Origin: Rhizophagus clarus
Taxonomy: Eukaryota > Glomeromycota > Glomeromycetes > Glomerales > Glomeraceae
Direction: 5' to 3'
Length of the DNA stretch: 64,000 bases
Assembly: GCA_015698045.1 (NCBI GenBank)
Contig: BLAL01000033.1
Coordinates: forward strand, 124,001-188,000
Within the stretch, counting starts at the first letter, position 1. Every line of letters starts with the position of its first letter. Both the position numbers and the translations under genes were made by a program. The notes beneath the pieces were generated by a model, which saw only the letters and a list, made by a program, of their open reading frames with translations, had not been told where the DNA came from and did not search any database. Shown here piece after piece: positions 45,810 to 57,659 of this stretch.

Positions 45810-46317
45810 ATGACAATTGGCAAAAATTTTGCTAAGACGTGCTTTGAACATGCTGGATATTTATAAATTAAAATTAAAAGTCAAAATTATTTGAACTTCA
45901 AAATTTATTGCTGAATAAAAGGAATTTATTATACAAATTAATAATTTTACTGAACTGAAATTTTTTAGAAAGTAATTTATTGATCAGCATTTTTATAGTA
46001 AAGAAACAAACAATCTTAACAGAAACCTTAGATTTTTAAACAGCCTTTTTTTATATTTTCTGCAATATGAATTTAATTAACATTATCATCATATCAATTT
46101 GGCACTCAAGATAATATTTAAAAAATGTCCATTAACTCTTTATTAGGAATGTAAAAAATTGAAAAATATTTCATATAACAAAAAAGAAAGTTCATCCTGC
46201 CACCACGGCCCAGATAAACTTTTGAAATTCACCACTGCTACCAGCAACCCATGGTAAATTTCGTAAGAGAAAAAAAAAAAATTAAACTAATTTTTCTAAA
46301 AAAAAAAAAAAAATTAA
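45810..46317. other. AT-rich spacer
   Basis: No gene was found; long A-runs occur at 46265-46315. Confidence 0.4.
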
Positions 46318-46809
46318 CTATTTATAAATCAAAAAATTTACAATCTCTTCCAGAGAACAAAATTCTTCGTTAAACGGCACGACCTCTGGTTCATTTTTAC
46401 ATTCGCTGATATTATGTCTGGGCTTCCAACACCGTAAACAATAATTACCCCATCAATACTGCGATTTTAAATTGGGGCAATTTTTTACAGAATGGCCAAA
46501 ATACTTACAAATTTTACAGGTCTCTTTATATTGATTGTATGGGATTATCCAATTGTTATTTGTAACGGATATTAACACATCCTTTGAAGAATACAAAATT
46601 CTTGGTAATACCGATGAAGAAGATGTTGACAGCGAGAGGTAAGGAATAATTTTTATTACGTTACTCAGAGCTAACATTGATACATTGTGGAGTTGTTTTA
46701 GTTCTCCGTAAGAAATCCCTGCTCTATTACAATTAATAAGTTCGAAATCTTCAACATCACTATCTTTATCTTTATCTTTATCTTTATCTTTATCAATAAC
46801 CGTAATCAT
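46318..46809 (-). pseudogene. small protein with two CCHC zinc knuckles, one in-frame TGA
   Basis: Minus strand from ATG at 46809. A Lys-Asp dipeptide repeat (from an AAAGAT microsatellite at 46763-46794) is followed by a helical region, then a zinc knuckle CKICKYFGHSVKNC (C-x2-C-x4-H-x4-C). TGA at 46450-46452 precedes a Trp; past it the frame continues with a second knuckle CLRCWKPRHNISEC and ends at TAG near 46318. The readable frame past TGA suggests a recent stop, probably from TGG. Such knuckles bind nucleic acid and occur in retroelement Gag-like and transposon proteins; no neighbouring retroelement was found. Confidence 0.65.
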
Positions 46810-47987
46810 TATATGCTCGTTAATCGGTATACCGAAAGCTGTGAGTGTACTTCTTTAGTATGCCAAAGGTCTTTCGTTGTTATTTAGAATAGGGATGTGA
46901 ACGTGTACTCCTTTGAAATTTTTCATTATTATTTATAATAGGGGACGTGAGCAGATATTGTATATCTAGGGGACGAAAAACAAAAAAGAAATAAAATATA
47001 AAAACTTTACACAAGAAAATGAAGTGATGATGATTTATAAAATTACGTGGTAATAAAGTGTTATTTTATGAGAGAAACTAAGGCCCTCTATATATAAATT
47101 CATATTTTTTTTCTCACGAGAAAATATAACATACGAGAAAATTTTTTACACCCTACAATGCTACCTAATATAAACAATATACATGATGGATAAGCCCATT
47201 CATAAGCGGTGGTTACCTGCCAATATGCCAGATATAGTAACAATTCAGCCACTTTAGCATGAAAGAAAAGTTCCAAAAAAATAACGTATTTGATCTACAA
47301 CTGATCTACCAGATTTATTCTTGTTAATTTTTTCTTTAATAATTGTTTATACTTTATGTAATATTTAATATTAAAAATTATTACACGATTAGAATTATTA
47401 ATCACAGAGTATGGTGCTTGTATTGTAATGCCGTAATAACACTATTTCAATCATATAAGAAAAACTGATTTGCAATACGACTTTACCAGCTTAAAATAAG
47501 ATCTCTAGGTATCTGAATTATCTGATTTTTTCATGTGGTTAGAATTAATTACGGTATATGTAACCTTTATCGTTATTCTTGTGCCAAAAAAAATGATAGT
47601 TATAATTTAATCAAATACAAATGCTAAAATTGAAATTTGCCATTCCGATTTTACATATAATTTATTTTATATTATATAAAGTTTTTAAAACGAAATTTTT
47701 TTATTTAAAGGAATCACAGCCATATATTCTTTTATCTTTCTCATTCCAATTTTAAAATTACATCTTATAAATTTTCCTAATATATGATGTATCGGTATAA
47801 TACTATCTCGTCTCATATCTTAAAACTCATCTGTCCATAATTCTACATTACATGATTTTATGTCGTTATCTACTTGACAAAAATATCTTGTCCTGTGATC
47901 TTGAACAGGCCTGTACCATTTAACTAACGCTAATGTATGAGTTAATGATCGTGAATTTTTTAAATAAATAGTATGTTCAAAATAAAA
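46810..47987. other. AT-rich spacer, nothing recognised
   Basis: A short pair of similar segments with AGGGGACGTGAGC and AGGGATGTGAACG words occurs at 46890-46980. No gene or element border was found. Confidence 0.4.
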
Positions 47988-50921
47988 TTAAACTTGACCA
48001 GGGTATATATCGATTGATCCATCTTCTTGTACAAATCGAGCTAATATATATGAAGATTTTTCATGGTGAGCTGCCTGAACAGAACCATAGATGTCTGCCC
48101 CGATTCTTAGTCTACCGTATTGTATAATTTTATAGTTTACAACAATATCGTTATTTGGAACTGTTATAGAATAAATAGGGACGAAATTTTCTTCATACAA
48201 ACTATCATAAAATTCTACTAGTAGGTCCAAGATGTAGTTTGGGAGACAAGTTTCTTTGCATGGTTTCATTAACAATCTGGAAAAACGTTCTATTCCATAA
48301 GCCGATTCATCCTCAATAAGCGAAAGCCTCAGAAAATTTTGATACTCGTCGCTTGTAAAGTCGTCAAGTGCAGCAAGGCTGCCAGCAGATTTTCTAGGTT
48401 TTATAATGTCTAAAGTGGTATTTAAAATATTATCATCGCAATTCGTGAGAAAATAGTCGAGGAAGAAATTTTCGATCATGATTTTTATTAATTCAGTTTC
48501 AATGTTACGCTTGCTATTTTTATACGATCCTAAATAAATTGGTCAAATTATTATTATAATTTAAGATAATGTGATTTCAAATCAGTAAAATTAAATACAT
48601 ACCAAGAATTCCGTTCATTCTTTTGAAGTTAAAACACCAAAATGAGGATAAAGGTCCATAATCGAAAGCGCATTCACATATGTGAAGACATAAATGAAGG
48701 TTTGGGCTTATTTTTTCTTGTCCGTATTTTTTTTCGATTAATTTGTTCATCTTGAGTAACTTTGTAAACGCTTCATCTAATTCACTTTTTTGTAGTGCAC
48801 GACTTGTTAGAACCTTGCAAGCGCACACAAAATAAGCAAGGATTTTTTGATCGATCTCTCCCAAGAAGCTCCATGTGATAGGTATAGCAAAAATTAGAAT
48901 AAACGTTTTCCACATATCCGCCGTAAAATTTGAAAAACCATCACCAGTTGTTATTCTAACGGGACGATGACCAAGGTCACTTGGAAACTTTATCATGTCA
49001 ACTCGCTCTTGCATTATTTTGAGTTTTTCGTCATTTAATATACCTTCACCGATCCAGAGCTTCATTACAATCCACTTCGCTACCCCAAGAAAAGACAGTG
49101 CATGGGATCAACTACATAAAAGCGCACAGGATTAAAATAAGGCAATTGGTATATTTCCGACCAACGAACATGATACCGGGAGATATGGGCTTTCTGCGAC
49201 TCTTCAGTTGCGCATTTCTTATATTCACTTGCTTTTTCCCTTATTACATCAATATCTCTCTCAACAAACCAGTCGTCAATGTCTTCAAACCCCCCAAAAT
49301 TGAGTTGATTGTTTACTAAGTTTGCAGATTTATAGCATCGATAACATGCAATGCGAGCTGATATAAATTCACATAATTTTCGGGTAGCAGGAACGTCACT
49401 GGCACAACCTATGATCGCGTCATGGATAAAATGACCGTTGTTATTTTCGTAGGTTTATATATGATATCCTTCCCATAACCAATTTAGCTGGCTTATAATT
49501 GGATATAAGTAATTGTTTATTTCATGTAGCTTTGGCTCTTTAGGACTGGGTATAACTGCTAATGTGAGAATGTTGTGGGGTTTGAAGCGTTCGCTTTGGG
49601 GTAAATTACATATAACGGCATAAACAACACTAACAGAATATTGCGAATTTATAAATGGCTGGAACCAATCCAAATTTAGCATTAATCCAATATGAGTATC
49701 GGCAGATTCTTTTGTAAAAAATGGTTCTTCACTATCATCTGTAAAATTTTTCCAAATATCACCATCATAAATATCGAATAAGGTTTCAGTTTCGTTTTGT
49801 CTTTTTGTCTACTTTCGACATGTGATCTCAAAATTTTTGCGACCGAAAAATAGGGTTAGTTGGTGTCTAATGTTAATTAACGGAAATGTCATTATCGGAC
49901 AGTAAATTGGATTATTACCATTATCTCTATTACTATCTATTTTTCTGACTAAAGGGTTATTACATTTTTGTCAAAATCTTTCCTTGCTATGATTTGGATA
50001 GTTTATAAAATTACACGTTGGGATTTCTGTCTTGTTTAATATTTCTTTTATGTTATGCAATTTGTGGCATTTATTGCATGCAGCGTATTTAATAATATTC
50101 GTTGATATTCTCAATATTTTTTTGGCTACGTATAGAAAGGAAGGAAAAGCTGAAAATTTATTTTCATCGATCATTATAAGAAAAAATCTTATAAATTTAA
50201 ACAAAGAATCTATTGCAACATTGGAAAGTTTATATCATTGTTGATATTGTAATATCCATAAGATAATCCAGACATAATTATCATTGACGATATTGGGAAG
50301 TTTTGGTTCACCATCGTCAAAATCTTTTGACGCAAAATTGACTTTTTCCTCATCATCATCATCAAAGTCTTCAGAATCTCCATATTCTTCATCGTCTTCA
50401 GAGCCTCCAGAAACTCCATCTTCGTTATCATCTTCATAACTTTCAGAATCTCTATTTTCGTCGTCATAGTCTTCAGAATCTCTATCTTGATCATTATTCA
50501 TATCTCTTTCGTTATCCGGTATTAAATTTTCAAGAACTAAATTAGATAATTTTCCTTTTTTTAATGACTTGTATTTTGCCAATTCATGTATATCGGGTAA
50601 CGGCTTACACTTTATTGCTTTATTATCGACAGCATCAGATTACTTTGCATTAGAAGGGATCATCTCGAGCAGCGGCTCATACTCCATTGCATAATTATCG
50701 TCAACATTTGGCCTAACATTAGAAGGCCCAGCTTCTTGATCGTCACTAAAAATATTATTCGCATATGATTTATTATATTTTAACTTATGCGAAGCTTTCG
50801 TTATTGGATCCACCAACTTTCCATTACATTCTTTACAGAAGCAGTGTACTTTAGTTCTTGTTCTTGTGGTCAAGTCGGTTATGCTTCTATCGGATTTGGC
50901 AATAGCTTGAGAGTTGGACAT
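47988..50921 (-). pseudogene. Tnp2-type (CACTA/Plavaka group) transposase pseudogene
   Basis: Minus strand. The start at 50921 has CFCKECNG and a Ser/Asp/Glu-rich acidic region to about 50250. Then come a Cys/His-containing segment (CNKCHKLHN), a conserved LNLDWFQPF block (49682), a VDPMHCLFLG block (49100), a GPLSSFWCFNFKRMNGILG block (48600) and a C-terminal domain at 48479-47988. These blocks match the Tnp2/Transposase_21 type of CACTA transposases. Damage: TAA at 50640-50642, stops near 49800 and 49970, and a 1-bp deletion near 49100 that shifts frame within the VDPMH block. It is more decayed than the Plavaka copies and clearly different from them. Terminal repeats were not located. Confidence 0.75.
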
Positions 50922-51714
50922 TTTTTTTTTTAATTTAGGAAAATTTTTTTTTTAATAAGTTAAATACATTATAACCAATCAAATTATAACACAATTACAT
51001 GCATATCGGCTAATTGTTAAAATTGGGTATAATGATTTTGATCAATATTACACAATTTTAATTAGTAAAAAAAAACTTAGCAAACGCATCCTAAAAAAAA
51101 AATTTTCGGTCACCGTAATATATTATTTCAGGTGAAGTAGGGTAATTTTCATGTTCACAACGTCTTTGCTGCCTAGAGTTCGACATTGAAGTAACAACTA
51201 ACAAAATCTTTTTACGCGTTAAAAAAATAAGTTTGTACGGCAGATATACAATTAAAAAGATCTACTAATTAACTTGCGATTAAAAGCGAATTAAAAGCGA
51301 ATTAAAAGCGGATTAATATTTAATTATGCAAAATTGTAACACAGATTTTATTGCCATTGAAAATTTTTTCCAAAAATCACAATTGTATAGAATTAAATAT
51401 TACATTACATTCAGTAATTCAAAAATTATTATATGTACAAAGCGCACATTATCCATAAAAATCATTAACGCAGCCCATCAATTCATATGCGCTTTATATG
51501 CAAGAATAGCACTATTAAGAAAAATGCATAAATTTGCAAAGAATTAAGAGTATGTACGCTGCACATATCCAATTTACATACATCACTGATTACAAGAAAT
51601 AAAAGGACAATTTATCATTAATTGATTATGTAGTTATATTTGCGAAATATATTTAAATACCCATTCTAAAACTTTCTTACCATTCTAACAACATTTTTAT
51701 TAAAAAAAAAAAAA
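50922..51714. other. spacer upstream of the Myb/SANT gene
   Basis: Contains three GCGAATTAAAA-type words at 51280-51315 and an undistinguished open frame at 51326-51547 with no domain. The last 60 bases before ATG are pyrimidine- and A-rich, as expected of a leader. Confidence 0.4.
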
Positions 51715-52395
51715 ATGGCAAATAATCAAGTAATCCAAGTACTAAATCCGCATGAACCAGTTGCAGAGTGGCCTGATGATATTGCGTTAACATTGATCGA
51801 ACAAAGACGAAGACACCATCAGCTGTTTGAAGATAATACTAACCATTCAGACCTTTGGACTCGAATTGCTAATTATATCCGTCATCACCATCAATATGAA
51901 ATATCGGCTAGACAGTGCCAAGTGAAATGGTACTCTCTAAAACGCGGCTACAAAAATTTAAAAAGGCTGCTAAGTAGAGATCCGGATGCTGATGGATATG
52001 AATTAAGAAGTCCAAATTGGCACGATCGTAAATTTTATGATGAACTTAGTGACGAATTTTGGCTTCGAAGTAGTGACTATATTTATATTTAATTAAATTT
52101 TTATAAAATTAGTTATTCATTTATTTTTAGATTGATTTAGGTACGCTTATAGAAGATATAGAAGAAATAGGCGTAGTAGACGAAGTAATAGACGAAATAG
52201 ATCTCGATCTCGTCATCATAGACGAGATAGTTCCTGTTCTATTTTAAGGAATCGTTGTAGACGATCATATTCTCGATCTCAATCTCATTCAAGAGATCAT
52301 CATAGGCAACGATCACATTCTCGCTCTCGTTCTCATTCGAGAAATTATCGTAGACATCGTAGATGATATCGCTCTCTTTCAAGAAATAATCGTTA
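51715..52395 (+). CDS. Myb/SANT-like protein with Arg-Ser tail
   Basis: Exon 1 (51715 to about 52070) encodes a trihelix/Myb-SANT-like domain with the expected Trp residues and the block ARQCQVKWYSLKRGYKNLKR, suited to DNA binding. The donor is probably GTAGTG after Arg, by comparison with the 17-kb copy. Exon 2 (about 52133-52395) encodes an Arg/Ser/His-rich tail with many RSRS, RRNR and SHSR motifs, similar to SR-protein tails. A TGA at 52364-52366 falls within the tail; whether it is the true end or a CGA-to-TGA change before TAA at 52393 is unclear. Related broken copies lie at 17068-17684 and 54247-56718. A nuclear DNA-binding role is inferred. Confidence 0.7.
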
Positions 52396-52745
52396 AATTT
52401 ATTTTTTTTTATTAATTATTATTTTTATCTTATTTTTCTTTTTTTTGCAAGATTTCACACATATAAAATAATTCTATTATGATAATAAAAATATAATATA
52501 TTTTATCAAACTTAATTTTCAAATTTCGTGATAATTGATAACGTTGGGACATTAACCATTTTTTTGGGATGCGAATTGGTACTGATATCCACGTCGTGCA
52601 TCCTGGGAGCTATATTCAAAAAAAAAATTTGTTGCGATCAAGTACCAAATTAGTAATAAAAAAGTAAAGATATTAAAATATGATGCTTTATTTATTCGCT
52701 CGAATAAAATCGAACAAAAATTGGTTAAAAGAAATTTAAATTTAT

Positions 52746-53245
52746 TTATTTTCTATATTTTTGCCATCTATTAATTTCATTATCTAATTTTTTTCCTACG
52801 TCTATTATTTGTTTTAATTTTTGTTGATATAAATCAACAGCAAGTGATTTTTGTCATTTTAGACGTGTAATTTCTAAAATAAATGTTAATAATAGTAAAT
52901 TAAGAATAAAATTAAGTAATTTATTGAAATTTATACCTTTATTTTTATTTTCAACTGTTTTATCGATCTAAACTAATTTTTTGAATTAGAAACCAGATAT
53001 ACAACCGAATACAATAATCCATAACAAAAAGCCTTTATAAAAAAATCCTCCAAAAAAAGTAAAAATAAAAACAATATATAAGAAAGAAAAATTATAAAAA
53101 ATTATCTATCTAAAAAGATCTGAAAAACTACAGGCAGACCAAGTAACCACTCTAGGCGGTTCGAGTGTCCACTCACCTTTTTTCTTTTTGAAAAGGATTT
53201 ATCTTTTCGCTCCTGTAATTTATTTTCACTTCTTTTATGAACCAT
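52746..53245 (-). pseudogene. second copy of the small basic/coiled-coil gene
   Basis: Homologous to 14369-14875. Exon 1 from 53245 encodes a well-preserved basic peptide with KLQERKDKSFSKRKK and then LEWLLGLPVVFQI. Exon 2 (about 52868-52746) encodes a Gln/Lys/Asp-rich helix ending at TAA 52746-52748. TGA lies between Leu-Lys and Gln-Lys in exon 2, identical in position to the other copy. Exon 1 followed by an early stop might still be a functional short peptide of about 45 residues. Function unknown. Confidence 0.6.
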
Positions 53246-53249
53246 TTTG

Positions 53250-53640
53250 ATAAAATAAGAAAAATTGTTTTTTTTTTTCACAAGAAACATTGAAGGATTA
53301 CATCCTAAATCCTAATATAACACTCAACATGTGCACCACTTCCTTTTTATGATAATACCACCACCAAAGTTATATCTAGCAAAAAATTAGGATTAGGGTA
53401 TAGATCGGCGTATATGATTTAATACGTTGGGCGCAGTTTGTTATTATCACGTGAATAGAGATGCTAGAGATGCATAATTGCAAGGACGCGCCAGAATGCC
53501 TAATTTGAAATTTTCCCGTGAGAACATGGTATATTTGTATATGTTCCCCACGCTTTCTTTCTTTTCTTCACGCTTTCTTTTGCTTTCTTTCTTTCCCCAT
53601 GTTTTCTTTTCTTCACGTTTAGTATGATGTAATAAATTTT
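53250..53640. other. spacer
   Basis: No gene was found. A pyrimidine-rich patch with CTTTCTTT and TTCACGC words lies at 53550-53620, leading into the tandem repeat. Confidence 0.4.
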
Positions 53641-54015
53641 CGTTGTTGCTTTTCGTTAAATATTTGACGATATTTATATTGCTTTTCGTTCATATCACAA
53701 CAGCTTCGACAATATCTTTATCGCTTTTCGTTCACATCACAAACAACTTTTTTATCGCTTTTTCGTTCACATCACAAACAGCTTCGACAATATTTTTTTA
53801 TCGCTTTTTCGTTCACATCACAAACAGCTTCGAAATATTTTTTATCGCTTTTTCGTCACGTCACAAACAGCTTTGACAATATATTTTATCGCTTTTTCGT
53901 TCACATCACATCACATACAACTTGAACTTTGACAATATTTTTTATCATTTTTTCGTTCACATTACATATAACTTTGACAGTATTTATCACTTTTCGTTCA
54001 CATCACTTTTCGGAA
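53640..54015. repeat. tandem repeat of about 45-50 bp, seven to eight copies
   Basis: Units share TTTATCGCTTTTTCGTTCAC followed by ATCACAAACAGCTTCGACAATA. Lengths vary by small indels. The open frame across them is a by-product of the repeat. It stands where the Myb/SANT exon would be expected upstream of the next Arg-Ser gene. Confidence 0.8.
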
Positions 54016-54329
54016 AAACTTACTTCCATAAGTATAATTTTGAATATGATATCATTTATTAATATATATAGATTAATGATATATTTTAATTAATTGATTA
54101 TTGATTGGTTGATAGCGATATAATATAATTAATTAATATTTTTATTGTTCATTTTAATTAGGTGATTAACGAGGCTAATAATCAGATGATTCCAAATATG
54201 TATATAAGAGACTTTTATCTCTTGTTCGATCTTTAATAATACCATAATGAAAAAATACAAATCTTTAAATTTAAACCTGATCTCTCAGGATGTTTCTGTT
54301 CCTCATCATAATAGATCTCAACAAGAATC

Positions 54330-54790
54330 AGATTCCCATTCCCATCATTGTTGACGTCCTTATCATCGTTCCCAATCAAGACATTCGTATAATTGTTTTT
54401 AATCAAAACATTCGCATCATCGTTTCTAATCCTGATGTCCTTATCATCGTTCCCAATCTTGACATTCGTATCATCGTTCCCAATCCTGATGTTCGCATCA
54501 TCGTTCCCAATCTCGACGTTCGCATAATCATTCCCAATCTCGACATTCGTATTATTGTTCCCAATCCCAACATTCGCATCATCGTTCCCAATCTCGACGT
54601 TCACATAATCATTCCCAATCTTGACATTTGCATCATCGTTCCCAATCCCAACGTTCGTATCATCATTCCCGATCTCGACATTCGCATAATCATTCCCAAT
54701 CTCAATGTTCGCATAATCATTCCCAATCTTGACATTCTCATAATCGTTTCCAATCCCATTCTCGTTCTCTTTCTCCTGGATACCGTCCTC
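54330..54790 (+). repeat. 27-nt minisatellite encoding a nine-residue Ser/His/Arg repeat
   Basis: About 15 tandem copies of a 27-nt unit of the form TCTCGACATTCGCATAATCA plus TTCCCAA. The frame with meaning is the one giving Ser-Arg-His-Ser-His-Asn-His-Ser-Gln. The longer uninterrupted frame rich in Ile-Val-Pro-Asn is a shadow. Confidence 0.85.
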
Positions 54791-56269
54791 GATCTCGCAA
54801 TTCTTATCATCGATCCACTATGTTTCTAATGATCAAATGATAATCCTCTCTTCTTCAGATTCATCCCCACAAAACAGAGGGAGATCATTAACGAAAAGTA
54901 ATATTATTTTAAATTAGTGTTAATTATATTTCATATGACTTATACCGATTTAATATTAAAAATTATAGGAACATCATCTCATATGTCTTTAACATTAAGT
55001 TCAACTGCTCCGGACCCAAATAGCGGTATTGCTGCTCTCACACGCTTATTCTGGCTTAAATGTAAAAATTTTCGTGCTAAAATGATTTATATTAATTACT
55101 GACTTTTAATAGGTGACGCTAAAAGTAAGGAAATCCAGGATTTGAAAGGTGCAATCTCAAATCTCACGCAACATTTAGAAAATCTATCTAAGGGTACCAA
55201 CTCTAATAAAATGTTGTCGCCTGTTTTTATGAGTAAGGAACAAAAACGTGAATTAGCATCCATATCAAAAAATTATAAGAAGACATTTCACGTAAATATA
55301 CATCTTTATTAAAAATTTATCTTTATTAAATATAAATTGATATTTGATCATTTTAATGATCTTTTATTAATAACTAGGATGAAGTGATCCATATTTTAAA
55401 TAATATAAATCTGTCGCTTCAATTCGACGTATCTAAAACTTACAGCAATCAGAAAAAAGCGATGAATAAGAAGCTTTTGCCGGCAGTAAAATCTGCAATG
55501 AACCCTTCCATTCAAGCATATGATGTAGAGATATTAAAAATCATTAAACAATTACATAAATCGCACTGAGAGATGTGAAAATTGAAACAAGATTGTAGAG
55601 CGGAAGAGCATATTAGAAGGCAACATATGAATTCAAGAAATGAGCAGGTATAAATTTTAATTATTTGAAATAAAACGTACACAATTAATTAATTTTAATT
55701 TACTGTACTTCATTAGAAGATGTCTCGGCGCAGGAGAGGATTGCAACATATAATATCGATACGAGATAACCTTTTATATGAATGTCATCCTGAGAATTTG
55801 ACTTGGGAATCCTATATGAAAGATTGCGAGAAGGCGTTAAATACGTCAGATCTTCATTCAGATGAATGGTCATCTGATGATGAAGAATTGGCGAAAGAAG
55901 AACGTGATAAAAAAATAAGATCAAAATGATTAGCCAGCACCAATTCAATAATAAAAGTATATGATAAAAAGTGGCGATCGTCTAGGGTATGTAAAGTTGT
56001 GAAGTTAATTAATTAATATAACATTTATACATAATAAACTACAAATTTTTATAGATTAAACAAATCTTATCCTGGGCGGAAGAAATTGGGATAAGCATCA
56101 GAACAGGATTAAGTCGTAAATGTTACCGCTCGGATAATATTGTTGATAATAAAAGTAAGCCCAATGAAGATATGCTGGGCTGGTGGATTTCCTCAAGGTG
56201 GGTTGCACAAGAATCAGACGAAGATGACGACGATGAGGATGATAATGACGAACTAAACGATGGTGATAA

Positions 56270-56540
56270 CAATATCGGTGGTGGTGATAACGATGGCAAT
56301 GTTGGTGGTGATAACGATGACGATGACGATGTTGGTGGTGGTAATAAAGATAACGATAACGATGTTGGTGGTGGTAATAAAGATAACGATAACGATGTTG
56401 GTGGTAGTAATAAAGATAATAATAACGATGTTGGTGGTAGTAATAAAGATAACGATAACGATGTTGGTGGTGGTAATAAAGATAACGATAACGATGTTGG
56501 TGGTGGTAATAAAGATAACGATATCGATATCGATATCGAA
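56270..56540 (+). repeat. 33-nt minisatellite encoding an 11-residue Gly/Asn/Asp repeat
   Basis: Six to seven near-identical units of GATGTTGGTGGTGGTAATAA plus AGATAACGATAAC. In frame it reads Asp-Val-Gly-Gly-Gly-Asn-Lys-Asp-Asn-Asp-Asn, continuing the acidic C-terminal exon. Confidence 0.9.
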
Positions 56541-56744
56541 AAGGATGACAACGGTAATAACAATGATGTTGTTAATGCTAGAAAGAATAGTTTGGATGGA
56601 CCTTTTTACTTATTTGTGCTGGATAGTATTAAGAAAGGAAGTACAACGTCAATTTCATCAAATACTAGTAAGCATTTGTCAAAGACTAGGAAGCGTTCAA
56701 TATTTTCTTGTCATTAGGTAATACATTTATACATAAATAATCGT

Positions 56745-56880
56745 ATAATATTAGTAATAATAACAATAATATTAGTAATAATAACAATAATATTAGTAAT
56801 AATAACAATAATATTAGTAATAATAACAATAATATAGCAATAATATGTAGTATTGATATGGTAATAATATAGTAGTAATA
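56745..56880. repeat. 21-nt minisatellite
   Basis: Four to five copies of AATATTAGTAATAATAACAA(T) immediately 3' of the gene. Confidence 0.85.
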
Positions 56881-57062
56881 AATAATAAAAAAATTTATAT
56901 ATAAATAATATATTCTATAATTGTTCATATTAAACGTAATTAAAAATCAAAATGAAAATAGAGACTCTGGTTAATACGAAATAAAAACTGGCATTGGTTA
57001 TTAGAAATTTGCTTATATCGATAATAAAATTGTCATTCCTATTTGAAGATTAATATATGTCG

Positions 57063-57362
57063 GTGTTAAAATTGTCATTTTTTATTTGAACGATTATTGT
57101 ATATCAGTTTTAAAATCAGCATTTTTTTGAGAGAAACGGCATTGGTTGTTTGACCGTCGGCAGTCTGATTTTGGATGATTTATGGTAAGAATCAGTACGG
57201 AAATTTAAAAATTGGTGTTCCTATTTTTTTTTATCAAAAAAAGGGAATTCTGATTTTTTGCTTTTCGCGCCATAAAATCGGCGGGAAAAAGCCACAAATT
57301 GGACAAATAGCAAAATATCGGCAGTCTGATTTTTGACCGATTTTTACTTATTTGACATGTGA
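57063..57362 (+). repeat. dispersed repeat, copy 2
   Basis: Second copy of the repeat at 22665-22960, same orientation, less decayed (it keeps CG dinucleotides where the other has TG, CA or TA). Ends TTTTTACTTATTTGACATGT. Non-coding. Confidence 0.7.
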
Positions 57363-57659
57363 ATGCACCTAAAGTTAATAGCATTCATCCATTTAATTAA
57401 TTATTTAAATTATGAATTTCTTTTTTTATTGATTTATTTATGAATTCAATAAATTTAAATAAAAAAAAAATAAAATAATTATTTTGTTTTTAATTTTTTG
57501 CATTTGAAATAATAAAATAACATTAATTAAAATATTCTAACCAATAAAAAAAAAAGTAAAAACAAAAATAAATAAATCAAAACAATCCTTTTAAAAATTC
57601 TCGTATTCCAATCTATGAAAGAAGAAAAATAACAAGGAATAAATATTAGTAGCATTTAG

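Larger units (their letters stand above)
54247..56718 (+). pseudogene. Arg-Ser-repeat gene with conserved C-terminal exons, decayed
   Basis: Exon 1 starts at ATG 54247 and encodes about 15 copies of a nine-residue repeat (S-R-H-S-H-N-H-S-Q type) to 54840, with several CGA-to-TGA stops. Later exons lie at about 54970-55060, 55112-55289, 55379-55648, 55721-55988 and 56055-56718. They encode a Glu/Lys-rich segment, a helical region, a basic MSRRRRG start with an acidic end, an SRKCYRSD motif, then an acidic Asp/Asn/Gly repeat region and a Ser/Lys tail. TGA codons near 55568, 55577 and 55927 break the frame. The N-terminal Myb/SANT exon of the family seems missing. The whole is a multidomain nuclear-type family of unknown function. 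Confidence 0.65.

Noticed and set aside
54290-54829. 179-codon frame of Ile-Val-Pro-Asn repeats
   Set aside because: Shadow of the Ser-Arg-His repeat frame, which matches the RS tails of the related genes.
56123-56563. Minus-strand Ser/Leu/Pro repeat frame opposite the Gly/Asn/Asp repeats
   Set aside because: By-product of the 33-nt minisatellite; the plus frame connects to flanking family exons.
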